11,173 nucleotides of DNA. It comes from an uncultured Burkholderiales bacterium. GTDB lineage: Bacteria > Pseudomonadota > Gammaproteobacteria > Burkholderiales > Burkholderiaceae_C. Shown here piece by piece: positions 1 to 5,945 of the stretch (its first letter is position 1; each line of letters opens with the position of its first letter). The position numbers were made by a program, and so were the translations under genes. Under the pieces are notes generated by a model. The model ran no database searches. It saw only the letters and a program-made list of their open reading frames with translations, and was not told the DNA's origin. Location of the stretch: assembly GCA_903856995.1 (NCBI GenBank), contig CAIODK010000100.1, positions 1-11,173 of the forward strand, given 5' to 3'.

Positions 1-831
1 CGAGGTGCATTTCTCACTCTGGCGACCCGCCGCAACAAACAAAGCCACCATGCCCGGCGGCATTTGACCCTTGCGCACGCGCGCCAAACCTTGGGCCACT
101 AGGCGGCGGTTGTTGGCGTCGAGCTTGACCACGTCGGCCACCGTGCCAAGCGCGACCAATGGCAACAAGGTATCTAACTTAGGCTGTTGCTCCGCCGTAA
201 ACACACCCCGCTTGCGCAGCTCCGCACGCAGCACCAGCAACACATAAAACATCACGCCCACACCCGCGAGCGCTTTGCTCTGGAACGTACAACCGGGTTG
301 ATTGGGGTTCACGATCGCATCAGCATCCGGCAGCACGGCAGCGGGCAAATGGTGGTCGGTCACCAAGACTTGCAAACCCAAAGCGCGCGCTGTGGCCACG
401 CCCTCCACGCTGGCAATGCCGTTGTCGACAGTGATCAGCACATCCGCACCGCTGGCTTTGACGCGCTCGGAAATCGGGGGGGTCAGACCATAACCATCGA
501 CCACGCGGTCGGGCACGATGTAGCTCACGTGCTTGGCACCCAGCAAGCGTAAGCCACGCATGGCTACGGCGCAGGCAGTCGCGCCATCACAGTCGTAGTC
601 GGCCACGATGCACAGTTTTTTATCGGCGGCCATCGCGTCGGCCAACAACGTGGCTGCGGCGTCGATACCTTTCAACCCAGAGGGTGGCAACAAGTGCGCG
701 AGCGAGGCATCCAACGTGGCGGCATCTTGAATACCGCGCGCGGCATAGAGGCGCGCTAGCAGCGGATGCACGCCTGCTTGTTCAAGCGCCCAGATGTTGC
801 GTGGTGGCATGTCGCGTGGGATGAATTGCAT
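1..831 (-). CDS. recJ: Single-stranded-DNA-specific 5'-3' exonuclease RecJ (N-terminal part, cut by the window edge)
   Basis: The frame is open from the ATG at 829-831 to the left edge, giving the first 277 residues of a protein that is usually about 570 long. It carries the DHH phosphoesterase motifs in order: DYDCDG at residues 78-83 (motif I), DNG at 136-138, DHH at 159-161, and ALGTVADVV near 228. These residues bind the catalytic Mn/Mg ions in RecJ. RecJ degrades single-stranded DNA 5' to 3' in RecFOR recombination, mismatch repair and replication restart, in the cytoplasm. The start lies 5 bases after the stop codon of the upstream gene (837-1820) and has no good ribosome binding site, so the two are probably co-transcribed and translationally coupled. 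The C-terminal DHHA1 and OB-fold domains lie outside the window. Identification is secure; nothing is abnormal in the visible part. Confidence 0.96.
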   Translation of the reverse strand, partial: MQFIPRDMPPRNIWALEQAGVHPLLARLYAARGIQDAATLDASLAHLLPPSGLKGIDAAATLLADAMAADKKLCIVADYDCDGATACAVAMRGLRLLGAKHVSYIVPDRVVDGYGLTPPISERVKASGADVLITVDNGIASVEGVATARALGLQVLVTDHHLPAAVLPDADAIVNPNQPGCTFQSKALAGVGVMFYVLLVLRAELRKRGVFTAEQQPKLDTLLPLVALGTVADVVKLDANNRRLVAQGLARVRKGQMPPGMVALFVAAGRQSEKCTS

Positions 832-836
832 GGGGC

Positions 837-1820
837 TTAATCTTTCAAAGGCGCAACGGCCAACACGGTGTCTAAAGTCGTCGGCGCGAAGCGGTTGCGC
901 ACGCGCTGCCACAGGGATGGCGCGGCGCTGTCGTACACATGGCATTCATGCTCGCCGCACAACACCAAACGCTGGGGTTCACCAGCGGCCACGCGCGCCA
1001 GCAGGGGAGCGATCACCTCGGCATCGACCTGCTGCCACGCGTCTAGCCAACCGACGAAGTCTTGCTGCAAGGCGCTGCTGCGCAAGGTGTTCACCAGCGC
1101 TGGGGCGGTCCGTGAGAGGGGGGTGTACGGGCCTGTGCCGTGCACCCAAAACGAATTGATGGTCAGGCTGCGCGCATCATTCACAGGGTGGGTGTAGAGC
1201 AACATTTGCATTTCATTTTGCAAACGCCGCAGCAGTTTGACTGCGGGGCTGAGCAGCTCGGCCAAGGTGTGGCTGCCCACCAACCACGGGTCAATGTTGC
1301 GGCCAATCACGCGGTCCACCGAGGCCGTGGGCAAGTCGGCCAATAGCGGCGACTGCGCCAGCCACTGGCCTGGCTTGTGTGGGTGCAAGGCAATGCCGTC
1401 TTCGGCGAAGAAGCTTTGCATGGCCTTGAGCAGCACGGCGTCGGTGGCCTCATCGAGCTGCAAAAAGGCGGGGTCACCCAGCGTGACTTGGCCATTGCTC
1501 ACGTGCCAGTTGCACAGGGTGATGAAGGCCCAACCCTCTTGCGTTGGGACGGATGCCAAACCCTGTTGCGTTGCCGCGTGTGCGGCCCAAGGCAAACAGC
1601 CATCCACCACAGGCCAACCCACGGCATGCGCCCATGCGCGCTCATGCGGGGGCGACAAGGTGGCCAGCAAAGGTTCTATCACCTCGTCCACTTGCACCTC
1701 CACGCGCTGGGCTTGGGCTATCCACGTGCGCAAATGGGGCAGATCAGCCTTGCTCAACACCGATGACTCAGGACCGTGGGCGGTCCAAAGGGAAAAGGGG
1801 ATCAGGGTTGTGGGTGTCAT
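837..1820 (-). CDS. Conserved hypothetical protein of the recJ-linked RpfE type / putative phosphoglycerate-mutase-like family
   Basis: A 327-residue cytoplasmic-looking protein with no signal peptide or membrane segment. I recognise the family from its conserved stretches: GDPAFLQLDEATDAVLL (about 117-133), FFAEDGIALHPHKPGQWL (137-154), NEMQMLLYTHPVNDAR (about 204-219) and NSFWVHGTG (224-232). Relatives lie directly upstream of recJ in many Burkholderiales and are variously auto-annotated as phosphoglycerate mutase, alkaline-phosphatase-superfamily protein, or 'regulatory protein, RpfE type'. From memory none of these names has a demonstrated activity behind it, and I do not assign a reaction. 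The gene is divergent from lolC and precedes recJ by 5 bases, so it may take part in or merely share regulation with DNA repair; that is inference from position. The start is the ATG at 1818-1820; no clear Shine-Dalgarno sequence precedes it. Confidence 0.8.
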   Translation of the reverse strand: MTPTTLIPFSLWTAHGPESSVLSKADLPHLRTWIAQAQRVEVQVDEVIEPLLATLSPPHERAWAHAVGWPVVDGCLPWAAHAATQQGLASVPTQEGWAFITLCNWHVSNGQVTLGDPAFLQLDEATDAVLLKAMQSFFAEDGIALHPHKPGQWLAQSPLLADLPTASVDRVIGRNIDPWLVGSHTLAELLSPAVKLLRRLQNEMQMLLYTHPVNDARSLTINSFWVHGTGPYTPLSRTAPALVNTLRSSALQQDFVGWLDAWQQVDAEVIAPLLARVAAGEPQRLVLCGEHECHVYDSAAPSLWQRVRNRFAPTTLDTVLAVAPLKD

Positions 1821-1821
1821 A

Positions 1822-1877
1822 GCTTGGATTGTCCGTGATGCAGACCCTTCCTCCAGCCGCTACGAGATAATCCAAGC
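1822..1877. promoter_or_regulatory. Divergent spacer with a symmetric 9-bp inverted repeat
   Basis: GCTTGGATT at 1822-1830 and AATCCAAGC at 1869-1877 are perfect reverse complements, 38 bases apart. They sit almost symmetrically in the 60-base gap: 1 base from the minus-strand ATG at 1820 and 3 bases from the lolC ATG at 1881. A -10-like GATAAT (1866-1871) overlaps the right arm; no matching -35 is obvious. The arrangement would suit a dimeric regulator controlling both directions, but function is inference. Confidence 0.45.
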
Positions 1878-1880
1878 CAC

Positions 1881-3149
1881 ATGCAAACCTCTTCCAAACT
1901 TCCCTACGAACTGCTGATTGGCTGGCGTTACACGCGCGCAGGCCGTGTGGCGGGCCGCAACGGTTTTATTTCCTTCATCTCGGGGGTGTCCATGTTGGGC
2001 ATTGCACTGGGTGTCGCCGCGCTCATCATCGTGCTCAGCGTGATGAACGGCTTTCAAAAAGAAGTGCGCGACCGCATGTTGGCCGTGGTCTCACACATTG
2101 AGCTGCTCGCGCCGGGCGGCGAAGGCTTTGCCGATGTGAACGCGCTCATGGCGCAAGTCAAACAGCACCCCGACGTGGTGGCGGCTGCCCCCTTCGTGGC
2201 ACAACAAGCCCTGATGGCGCGAGGCGAAGACATGCGCGGCGCGATGGTGCGAGGCATTGACCCTGAGCCCGAAACCCAAGTGAGCGACTTCACTTTACAA
2301 ATTCCGCGTGAGGTGCGTGCCACCTTGCAGCCCGGCAGCTTCAACGTGGTGTTGGGCGGCGAACTGGCGATGGCGATGGGTGTGCGTGTGGGCGACCAAA
2401 TCACCCTCATCGCGCCCGGCGGGCAAGTCACACCTGCTGGCGTGATGCCGCGCCTGAAGCAATTGCATGTGTCGGGCATCTTTGACTCGGGTCATTACGA
2501 GTACGACGCCTCACTGGCACTGCTGCACATCGAAGACACGCAACGCATCTTCCGTCTCGAAGCCCCCAGCGGCGTGCGCCTGAAGATCAAGGACAGCCAA
2601 CAAGCACGCAGCGTGGCCGCTGACTTGTCGGTGCAACTCGGCCCCGACGTTATCGTGCGCGACTGGACGCGGCAAAACCGCACCTGGTTTGCCGCAGTGC
2701 AGGTGGAAAAACGCATGATGTTCATCATCCTCACTCTCATCGTGGCGGTAGCGGCGTTCAACCTCGTGACCACGCTAGTAATGACAGTGACAGACAAGCG
2801 CGCTGACATAGCCATCTTGCGCACGCTGGGCGCGAGCCCGAAAAGCATCATGGCCATCTTTGTGGTGCAGGGCGCGACCGTGGGGGTGTTGGGAACGCTG
2901 GTCGGTTTGCTCATGGGCCTAAGCGTGGCGTTCAACATCGACGTCATCGTGCCCGCCATTGAACACCTGCTGGGCGCGAGCTTTTTGCCACGCGACATCT
3001 ATCTGATCAGCCGCATGCCCAGCGACCCACAAGCCGCCGACATTTGGCCGATTGCCATCATCTCGTTGGTGCTGGCCTTCCTCGCCACCATTTACCCCAG
3101 TTGGCGCGCCAGCCGCGTCAACCCTGCCCAAGCCTTGCGCTACGAATAA
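1881..3149 (+). CDS. lolC: Lipoprotein-releasing ABC transporter, membrane subunit LolC/LolE family
   Basis: A 422-residue inner-membrane protein with the MacB/LolC topology. There is one membrane segment near the N-terminus (about residues 29-55), then a periplasmic domain of about 220 residues, then three membrane segments (about 279-302, 323-350, 389-411). The start region YELLIGWRYTR and the block NGFISFISGVSMLGIALGVA are typical of LolC/E. With LolD it extracts mature lipoproteins from the inner membrane and hands them to LolA. The segment between TM2 and TM3 (TDKRADIAILRTLGAS) is the conserved cytoplasmic coupling region that contacts LolD. Only one membrane-subunit gene precedes lolD, where E. 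coli has lolC-lolD-lolE, so this may be the homodimeric LolF type; a second copy elsewhere cannot be excluded. The ATG at 1881 fits the family N-terminus; no Shine-Dalgarno sequence is visible. Confidence 0.95.
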   Translation: MQTSSKLPYELLIGWRYTRAGRVAGRNGFISFISGVSMLGIALGVAALIIVLSVMNGFQKEVRDRMLAVVSHIELLAPGGEGFADVNALMAQVKQHPDVVAAAPFVAQQALMARGEDMRGAMVRGIDPEPETQVSDFTLQIPREVRATLQPGSFNVVLGGELAMAMGVRVGDQITLIAPGGQVTPAGVMPRLKQLHVSGIFDSGHYEYDASLALLHIEDTQRIFRLEAPSGVRLKIKDSQQARSVAADLSVQLGPDVIVRDWTRQNRTWFAAVQVEKRMMFIILTLIVAVAAFNLVTTLVMTVTDKRADIAILRTLGASPKSIMAIFVVQGATVGVLGTLVGLLMGLSVAFNIDVIVPAIEHLLGASFLPRDIYLISRMPSDPQAADIWPIAIISLVLAFLATIYPSWRASRVNPAQALRYE

Positions 3150-3157
3150 GGCTTGCC

Positions 3158-3841
3158 ATGTCACACACACCCGTCCTCATCGCCAACCACATCAGCCGTC
3201 GCTTCACCGAAGGACCATTGGATGTGACCGTGCTACAAAACGTCAATCTGTCAGTCGCTGCGGGCGAAACGCTGGCCATCGTCGGCTCATCCGGCTCAGG
3301 CAAAAGTACCTTGCTACACGTCTTGGGCGGCTTGGACGCACCCACGTCGGGCAGCGTGTCTTTGATGGGCCAACCCTTGGCCGGCTTGAGCACCACCGCC
3401 TTGGGGGACCTGCGCAACCAACACCTCGGCTTTGTGTATCAGTTTCACCACTTGTTGCCTGAATTCAGCGCACTCGACAACGTGGCCATGCCGCTATGGA
3501 TTCGCCGCATGGACCGCGCAGCCGCCAGTGCCCAAGCGCAGGCCATGCTTGAAGCGGTCGGTCTTGGTCCCCGCCTGCACCACCGCCCTGCCGAACTGTC
3601 GGGCGGTGAACGCCAGCGCGTGGCGATTGCCCGCGCTTTGGTGACGCGCCCCGCCTGCGTGTTGGCCGATGAGCCCACCGGCAACCTCGATCGCAACACT
3701 GCCGACCACGTGTTCGCCTTGATGCTGCAACTGGCCCGCGAACACAACACCGCATTTGTGCTGGTCACGCACGACACAGCATTGGCTGCGCGTTGCGACC
3801 GCCAGCTGCACTTGAACGCTGGCGCGCTACAAAACGATTAA
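3158..3841 (+). CDS. lolD: Lipoprotein-releasing ABC transporter, ATPase subunit LolD
   Basis: A 227-residue ABC ATPase with all catalytic motifs: Walker A GSSGSGKST (43-51), Q-loop Gln95, signature LSGGE (147-151), Walker B VLADE (168-172) with catalytic Glu172, D-loop GNLD (175-178) and switch His205. The stretch YQFHHLLPEFSALDNVAMP after the Q-loop is characteristic of LolD. It powers lipoprotein release from the inner membrane together with the upstream membrane subunit. I chose the ATG at 3158 because it is 8 bases after the lolC stop, is preceded by AAGG overlapping that stop (3148-3151), and gives the family length; the frame is open upstream to 3044 but that would add residues unlike any LolD. 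The stop at 3839-3841 lies 2 bases from the stop of the convergent nhaR-like gene. Confidence 0.97.
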   Translation: MSHTPVLIANHISRRFTEGPLDVTVLQNVNLSVAAGETLAIVGSSGSGKSTLLHVLGGLDAPTSGSVSLMGQPLAGLSTTALGDLRNQHLGFVYQFHHLLPEFSALDNVAMPLWIRRMDRAAASAQAQAMLEAVGLGPRLHHRPAELSGGERQRVAIARALVTRPACVLADEPTGNLDRNTADHVFALMLQLAREHNTAFVLVTHDTALAARCDRQLHLNAGALQND

Positions 3842-3843
3842 GG

Positions 3844-4740
3844 TCAACCGCTGAACAAACGCCCACGGGCGTTTTGCGTGATGGCCGCCACGCAGGGGTG
3901 AGAAATGCGGCGCTCCACCGACACCGCGAAGAACTCTTCCACCAACTCATCGCTGCGCCCCACCACTTCGACGCCAAATTGCGCCACGGTTTCTTTTTCT
4001 AAGATGCCGGGTGACATGAACACCCCGCGCCCCTCTCGGCCAAAGGCCGTCATCAACGCCCCATCATCAAACTCACCCACCACGCGCGGCTGTATTTTGT
4101 GGCGCACCAGCCAACCGTCCAACTGCTGACGCACCGATGACGACGAACCTTGAATCAACATGGGCGCATCGTGCAGGCACTGGGGGAAATTGCCTTTCAA
4201 GGTCGCACGTAATGCGGGGGTACAAAAAAAACTCATGGGCGTGGCGCCTAACGCATGGTTGAACGCTTTCACACTGATGCGCTTGGACAGCGGCTCGTCC
4301 GCGATCACCAAGTCAAGCCGATGCAAGGCCAGTTGTGCCATCAAGTCCGCAAACTTGCCCTCGCTGCCAATCAAGCGCACGGGCTCAGCAATCGACAAGG
4401 CGGGTTCCAGCAAGCGATACGCCACCGACTTGGCCACCGAATCAGCCACACCCACCCGAAACTCCAGCGTGCGCACGCCCGCTGTGGTGTTGGCCATGGC
4501 AGCTTGCAGCTCCGAGCCCAAAGCAAAAATGTCATCGGCATAGCTCAGCGCTTTTCGCCCATCCTCGGTCAACTCCAGCTGTCGACCACTTTTACGGAAC
4601 AGCTTGCGACCCAAACGGTCTTCGAGCAATTTGATTTGCCCCGATAGGGTTTGCGGCGTGGTGTGTAGCTGCTCACCTGCGCGCATCACACCACCCGCGC
4701 GGGCCGTGACCCAGAAGTAGTACAAGTGTTTGAAGTTCAT
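3844..4740 (-). CDS. nhaR: LysR-family transcriptional regulator, NhaR type
   Basis: A 298-residue LysR-type regulator. The winged helix-turn-helix occupies about residues 1-60 (NFKHLYYFWVTARAGG... TPQTLSGQIKLLEDRLG) and a periplasmic-binding-like effector domain follows from about 92. The NFKHLYYFW start, TPQTLSGQI, GVADSVAKSVAYRLL and GEFDDGALMTAFG closely follow E. coli NhaR (NYNHLYYFW, TPQTITGQI, GVADALSKRLV, GEFDDAALMKAFG, compared from memory). NhaR activates the Na+/H+ antiporter gene nhaA in response to sodium. No antiporter gene lies in this window, so the target here is unknown. The gene is divergent from an Rrf2 regulator across 128 AT-rich bases with candidate LysR half-sites. Its 3' end contains a hairpin that probably terminates lolCD, and it stops 2 bases from lolD. 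The ATG at 4738-4740 is the family start; no clear Shine-Dalgarno is seen. Confidence 0.88.
   Translation of the reverse strand: MNFKHLYYFWVTARAGGVMRAGEQLHTTPQTLSGQIKLLEDRLGRKLFRKSGRQLELTEDGRKALSYADDIFALGSELQAAMANTTAGVRTLEFRVGVADSVAKSVAYRLLEPALSIAEPVRLIGSEGKFADLMAQLALHRLDLVIADEPLSKRISVKAFNHALGATPMSFFCTPALRATLKGNFPQCLHDAPMLIQGSSSSVRQQLDGWLVRHKIQPRVVGEFDDGALMTAFGREGRGVFMSPGILEKETVAQFGVEVVGRSDELVEEFFAVSVERRISHPCVAAITQNARGRLFSG
3857..3875 (+). terminator. Probable lolCD terminator, embedded in the 3' end of the nhaR-like gene
   Basis: AAACGCCC (3857-3864) and GGGCGTTT (3867-3874) form a perfect 8-bp stem; the loop is effectively 4 bases once the inner pair opens. It is followed by a run of four T on the plus strand, 15 bases after the lolD stop. 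The sequence is also coding for the last residues of the convergent regulator. The T-run is short, so efficiency is uncertain. On the minus strand it is followed by a weaker T-rich stretch upstream of the lolD end. Confidence 0.6.
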
Positions 4741-4750
4741 AGACTGATTA

Positions 4751-4803
4751 CACTTCGTTTTTCTCGAATAATTAAAACAATAAATACGAATTTACACGAA
4801 GTG
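4751..4803. promoter_or_regulatory. Inverted repeat and phased TTCG/CGAA half-sites between nhaR and the Rrf2 gene
   Basis: CACTTCG-T at 4751-4758 is the exact reverse complement of ACGAAGTG at 4796-4803. Inside and including these, TTCG occurs at 4754-4757 and CGAA at 4765-4768, 4787-4790 and 4797-4800. The first two form a dyad TTCG-N7-CGAA, which contains the T-N11-A geometry typical of LysR boxes. Start-to-start offsets of 11, 22 and 10 bases place all sites on about the same face of the helix. The surrounding DNA is strongly AT-rich. A -35-like TTTACA (4791-4796) facing the Rrf2 gene overlaps the right part, but no convincing -10 pairs with it. Binding by the NhaR-like or the Rrf2 protein is inference. 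Confidence 0.5.
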
Positions 4804-4857
4804 ATTTTCTGCTTAAAGTCCATCTTGTGCTGACATTGAACCAGCCACAGAACTGAC

Positions 4858-4863
4858 AGGAGA
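4858..4863 (+). promoter_or_regulatory. Ribosome binding site of the Rrf2 regulator gene
   Basis: AGGAGA ends 5 bases before the ATG at 4869. It is one of the few strong Shine-Dalgarno sequences in the window and fixes the start, which also gives the exact IscR-type N-terminus MRLSTKSRFAVTAMID. Confidence 0.85.
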
Positions 4864-4868
4864 ATTCC

Positions 4869-5399
4869 ATGCGTTTAAGTACAAAAAGCCGTTTTGCCGT
4901 CACCGCCATGATTGACATGGGCATGCGCCAGCACCAAGGACCCGTGTCTTTGGCCGCCATCAGCCAACGCCAACACATCTCGATCTCCTACCTTGAGCAA
5001 ATCTTCAGCAAGATGCGCCAGCACGGGTTGGTGGAAAGCACGCGCGGCCCTGGCGGCGGCTACACCTTGCACCGCGATACCCAGCACATCAGCGTGGCTG
5101 ACATCATCTATGCGGTGAACAGCCCCGACCGAAAAGAAGATGTGTCCGATGAGGCCGCCCAAAACGGCTACGTGTCGACCGAAGAGCTATGGTCACACCT
5201 GAACCAAAAGATGGAGGACCACATGCAGTCCATCAGCTTACATAGCCTGATTGCGACGCAACTCTCCAAAGCTGGGCAAGTGCCTCCAAGCCAATCTCTC
5301 AAACGCGGCGTGTTTGCACAAAAGCCGCAACCCGCCATGACGGCCAAAGCACCGAACTCAGTATTCGCTTTGGGTGGTTTCTTAGCGAACAGCCATTGA
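4869..5399 (+). CDS. Rrf2-family transcriptional regulator, IscR-like but without iron-sulfur cluster ligands
   Basis: A 176-residue Rrf2 regulator. Residues 1-90 match IscR closely: MRLSTKSRFAVTAMID, the winged helix SISYLEQIFSKMRQHGLV (about 38-55) with Glu43, and the wing STRGPGGGYTL (57-67). IscR then carries three cysteines and a histidine (C92, C98, C104, H107 in E. coli) that hold a [2Fe-2S] cluster just before THxLW. Here the matching stretch, VNSPDRKEDVSDEAAQNGYVSTEELW, has no cysteine and no histidine, and the whole protein contains no cysteine. The dimerisation helix (LWSHLNQKMEDHMQSISLHSLI) is intact, and a 40-residue basic, Pro/Ala-rich tail follows. It should bind DNA as an apo-type regulator, comparable to apo-IscR, without iron-sulfur sensing. 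No isc or suf genes are nearby. Neighbours are a divergent NhaR-like regulator and a convergent stress protein gene. Ligand and targets are unknown. Confidence 0.85.
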   Translation: MRLSTKSRFAVTAMIDMGMRQHQGPVSLAAISQRQHISISYLEQIFSKMRQHGLVESTRGPGGGYTLHRDTQHISVADIIYAVNSPDRKEDVSDEAAQNGYVSTEELWSHLNQKMEDHMQSISLHSLIATQLSKAGQVPPSQSLKRGVFAQKPQPAMTAKAPNSVFALGGFLANSH

Positions 5400-5408
5400 C
5401 CGCTTTTT

Positions 5409-5430
5409 GACGGAGGCTGCATCCTCCGTC
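5409..5430. terminator. Stem-loop between the convergent Rrf2 and universal stress genes
   Basis: GACGGAGG (5409-5416) and CCTCCGTC (5423-5430) form a perfect 8-bp GC-rich stem with a 6-base loop, 9 bases after the Rrf2 stop. A run of five T precedes it on the plus strand, and no T-run follows on either strand. It is therefore not a classical intrinsic terminator, though its position between converging stops suggests a 3'-end role for one or both transcripts. Confidence 0.45.
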
Positions 5431-5454
5431 TAGGTACACCCTTGGCTAGAGTCG

Positions 5455-5880
5455 TTACTTCACCACGACCACGGGTGGCTTTGCAGACGCCACTACTTTT
5501 TGAGTCACTGAACCAATCAGTAAGTCCATGATGCCGCTGCGACCTTTGGAGCCTATGACCACGATATCAAACTTCCCACTGTTTGCCGTTTTGACAATCT
5601 CTTCCGACACATGGCCCTGCTTGACGATAGCGTCAAAAGGCAGTCCCTCCTTGGTCAAGTGCTTACGCGCAGCCTTCAAGTCCTCATCACTGACCGCTCT
5701 CAAATAATCATCAATTTCTGCCGTGCTTAGGATTTTTTTCGCGCGACGAAGTCCATGGTCATCATGAACGTTCACCAAGGTAATACTATCGTTTGTTCTC
5801 AACGAGATGGCCAACTTCGCGGCATACTTCACGGCATTCAAAGACGACTTAGACCCATCGACTGGAATCAAAATTCTCAT
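5455..5880 (-). CDS. Universal stress protein, UspA family (ATP-binding type)
   Basis: A single-domain Usp protein of 141 residues. It has the opening strand MRILIPVDGS with Asp8, and near the end the nucleotide-binding motif G-x2-G-x9-G-S (Gly110, Gly113, Gly123, Ser124), within IGSKGRSGIMDLLIGSVTQKVV. This marks the ATP-binding subclass rather than the UspA type that lacks nucleotide. Such proteins aid survival under oxygen limitation, starvation or redox stress; the exact activity is unknown. I start at the ATG 5878-5880, not the in-frame GTG two codons upstream, because AAGGAG (5886-5891) ends 5 bases before the ATG and overlaps the GTG. By hand count 5521-5880 has about 48% GC, lower than recJ or lol genes, which may signal later acquisition. 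The upstream region carries an FNR-type box correctly spaced from a -10 element, suggesting induction at low oxygen. Confidence 0.93.
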   Translation of the reverse strand: MRILIPVDGSKSSLNAVKYAAKLAISLRTNDSITLVNVHDDHGLRRAKKILSTAEIDDYLRAVSDEDLKAARKHLTKEGLPFDAIVKQGHVSEEIVKTANSGKFDIVVIGSKGRSGIMDLLIGSVTQKVVASAKPPVVVVK

Positions 5881-5885
5881 AGCCA

Positions 5886-5891
5886 CTCCTT
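5886..5891 (-). promoter_or_regulatory. Ribosome binding site of the universal stress gene
   Basis: Read on the minus strand, AAGGAG is followed by 5 bases and then the ATG at 5878-5880. It overlaps the in-frame GTG at 5884-5886, which rules that codon out as the start. Confidence 0.85.
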
Positions 5892-5903
5892 GTTGATAGA
5901 GTC

Positions 5904-5945
5904 AGTATCAAACTGCAACCCATTTTCGGTTTTGACCTTGATCAA
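5904..5945 (-). promoter_or_regulatory. Predicted FNR/Anr-dependent (class II) promoter of the universal stress gene
   Basis: On the minus strand TTGATCAAGGTCAA (5945 down to 5932) matches the FNR/Anr consensus TTGAT-N4-ATCAA at 9 of 10 positions. A -10-like GATACT lies at 5909-5904, with exactly 22 bases between. With a start of transcription near 5897 the box is centred at -41.5, the standard class II position, and no good -35 is needed. The resulting leader is about 17 bases and contains the AAGGAG. The divergent tatD start is only 16 bases from the box on the other side. An extra inverted repeat, TTGATA-N7-TATCAA (5893-5911), overlaps the -10 and start site. Confidence 0.65.

Noticed and set aside
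1237..1917. Open frame of 226 codons on the plus strand, antisense to the RpfE-type gene
   Set aside because: Its translation is low-complexity, rich in Ser/Cys/Ala with no family motif, and it overlaps a well-conserved gene and the lolC start. It is a GC-driven shadow.
2495..2998. Open frame of 167 codons on the minus strand inside lolC
   Set aside because: It mirrors the membrane segments of lolC in antisense, has no recognisable domain or ribosome site, and lolC is certain.
3044..3157. N-terminal extension of LolD overlapping lolC
   Set aside because: The extra residues are the shifted-frame reading of the lolC C-terminus. The ATG at 3158 gives the normal LolD length and spacing.
5884..5886. 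In-frame GTG as the start of the universal stress gene
   Set aside because: It overlaps the AAGGAG ribosome site, which is ideally spaced for the ATG two codons later.
5893..5911. TTGATA-N7-TATCAA read as a second FNR box
   Set aside because: The TTGAT and ATCAA halves are 9 bases apart instead of 4, so it does not fit an FNR dimer. It is noted only as an inverted repeat over the -10 region.
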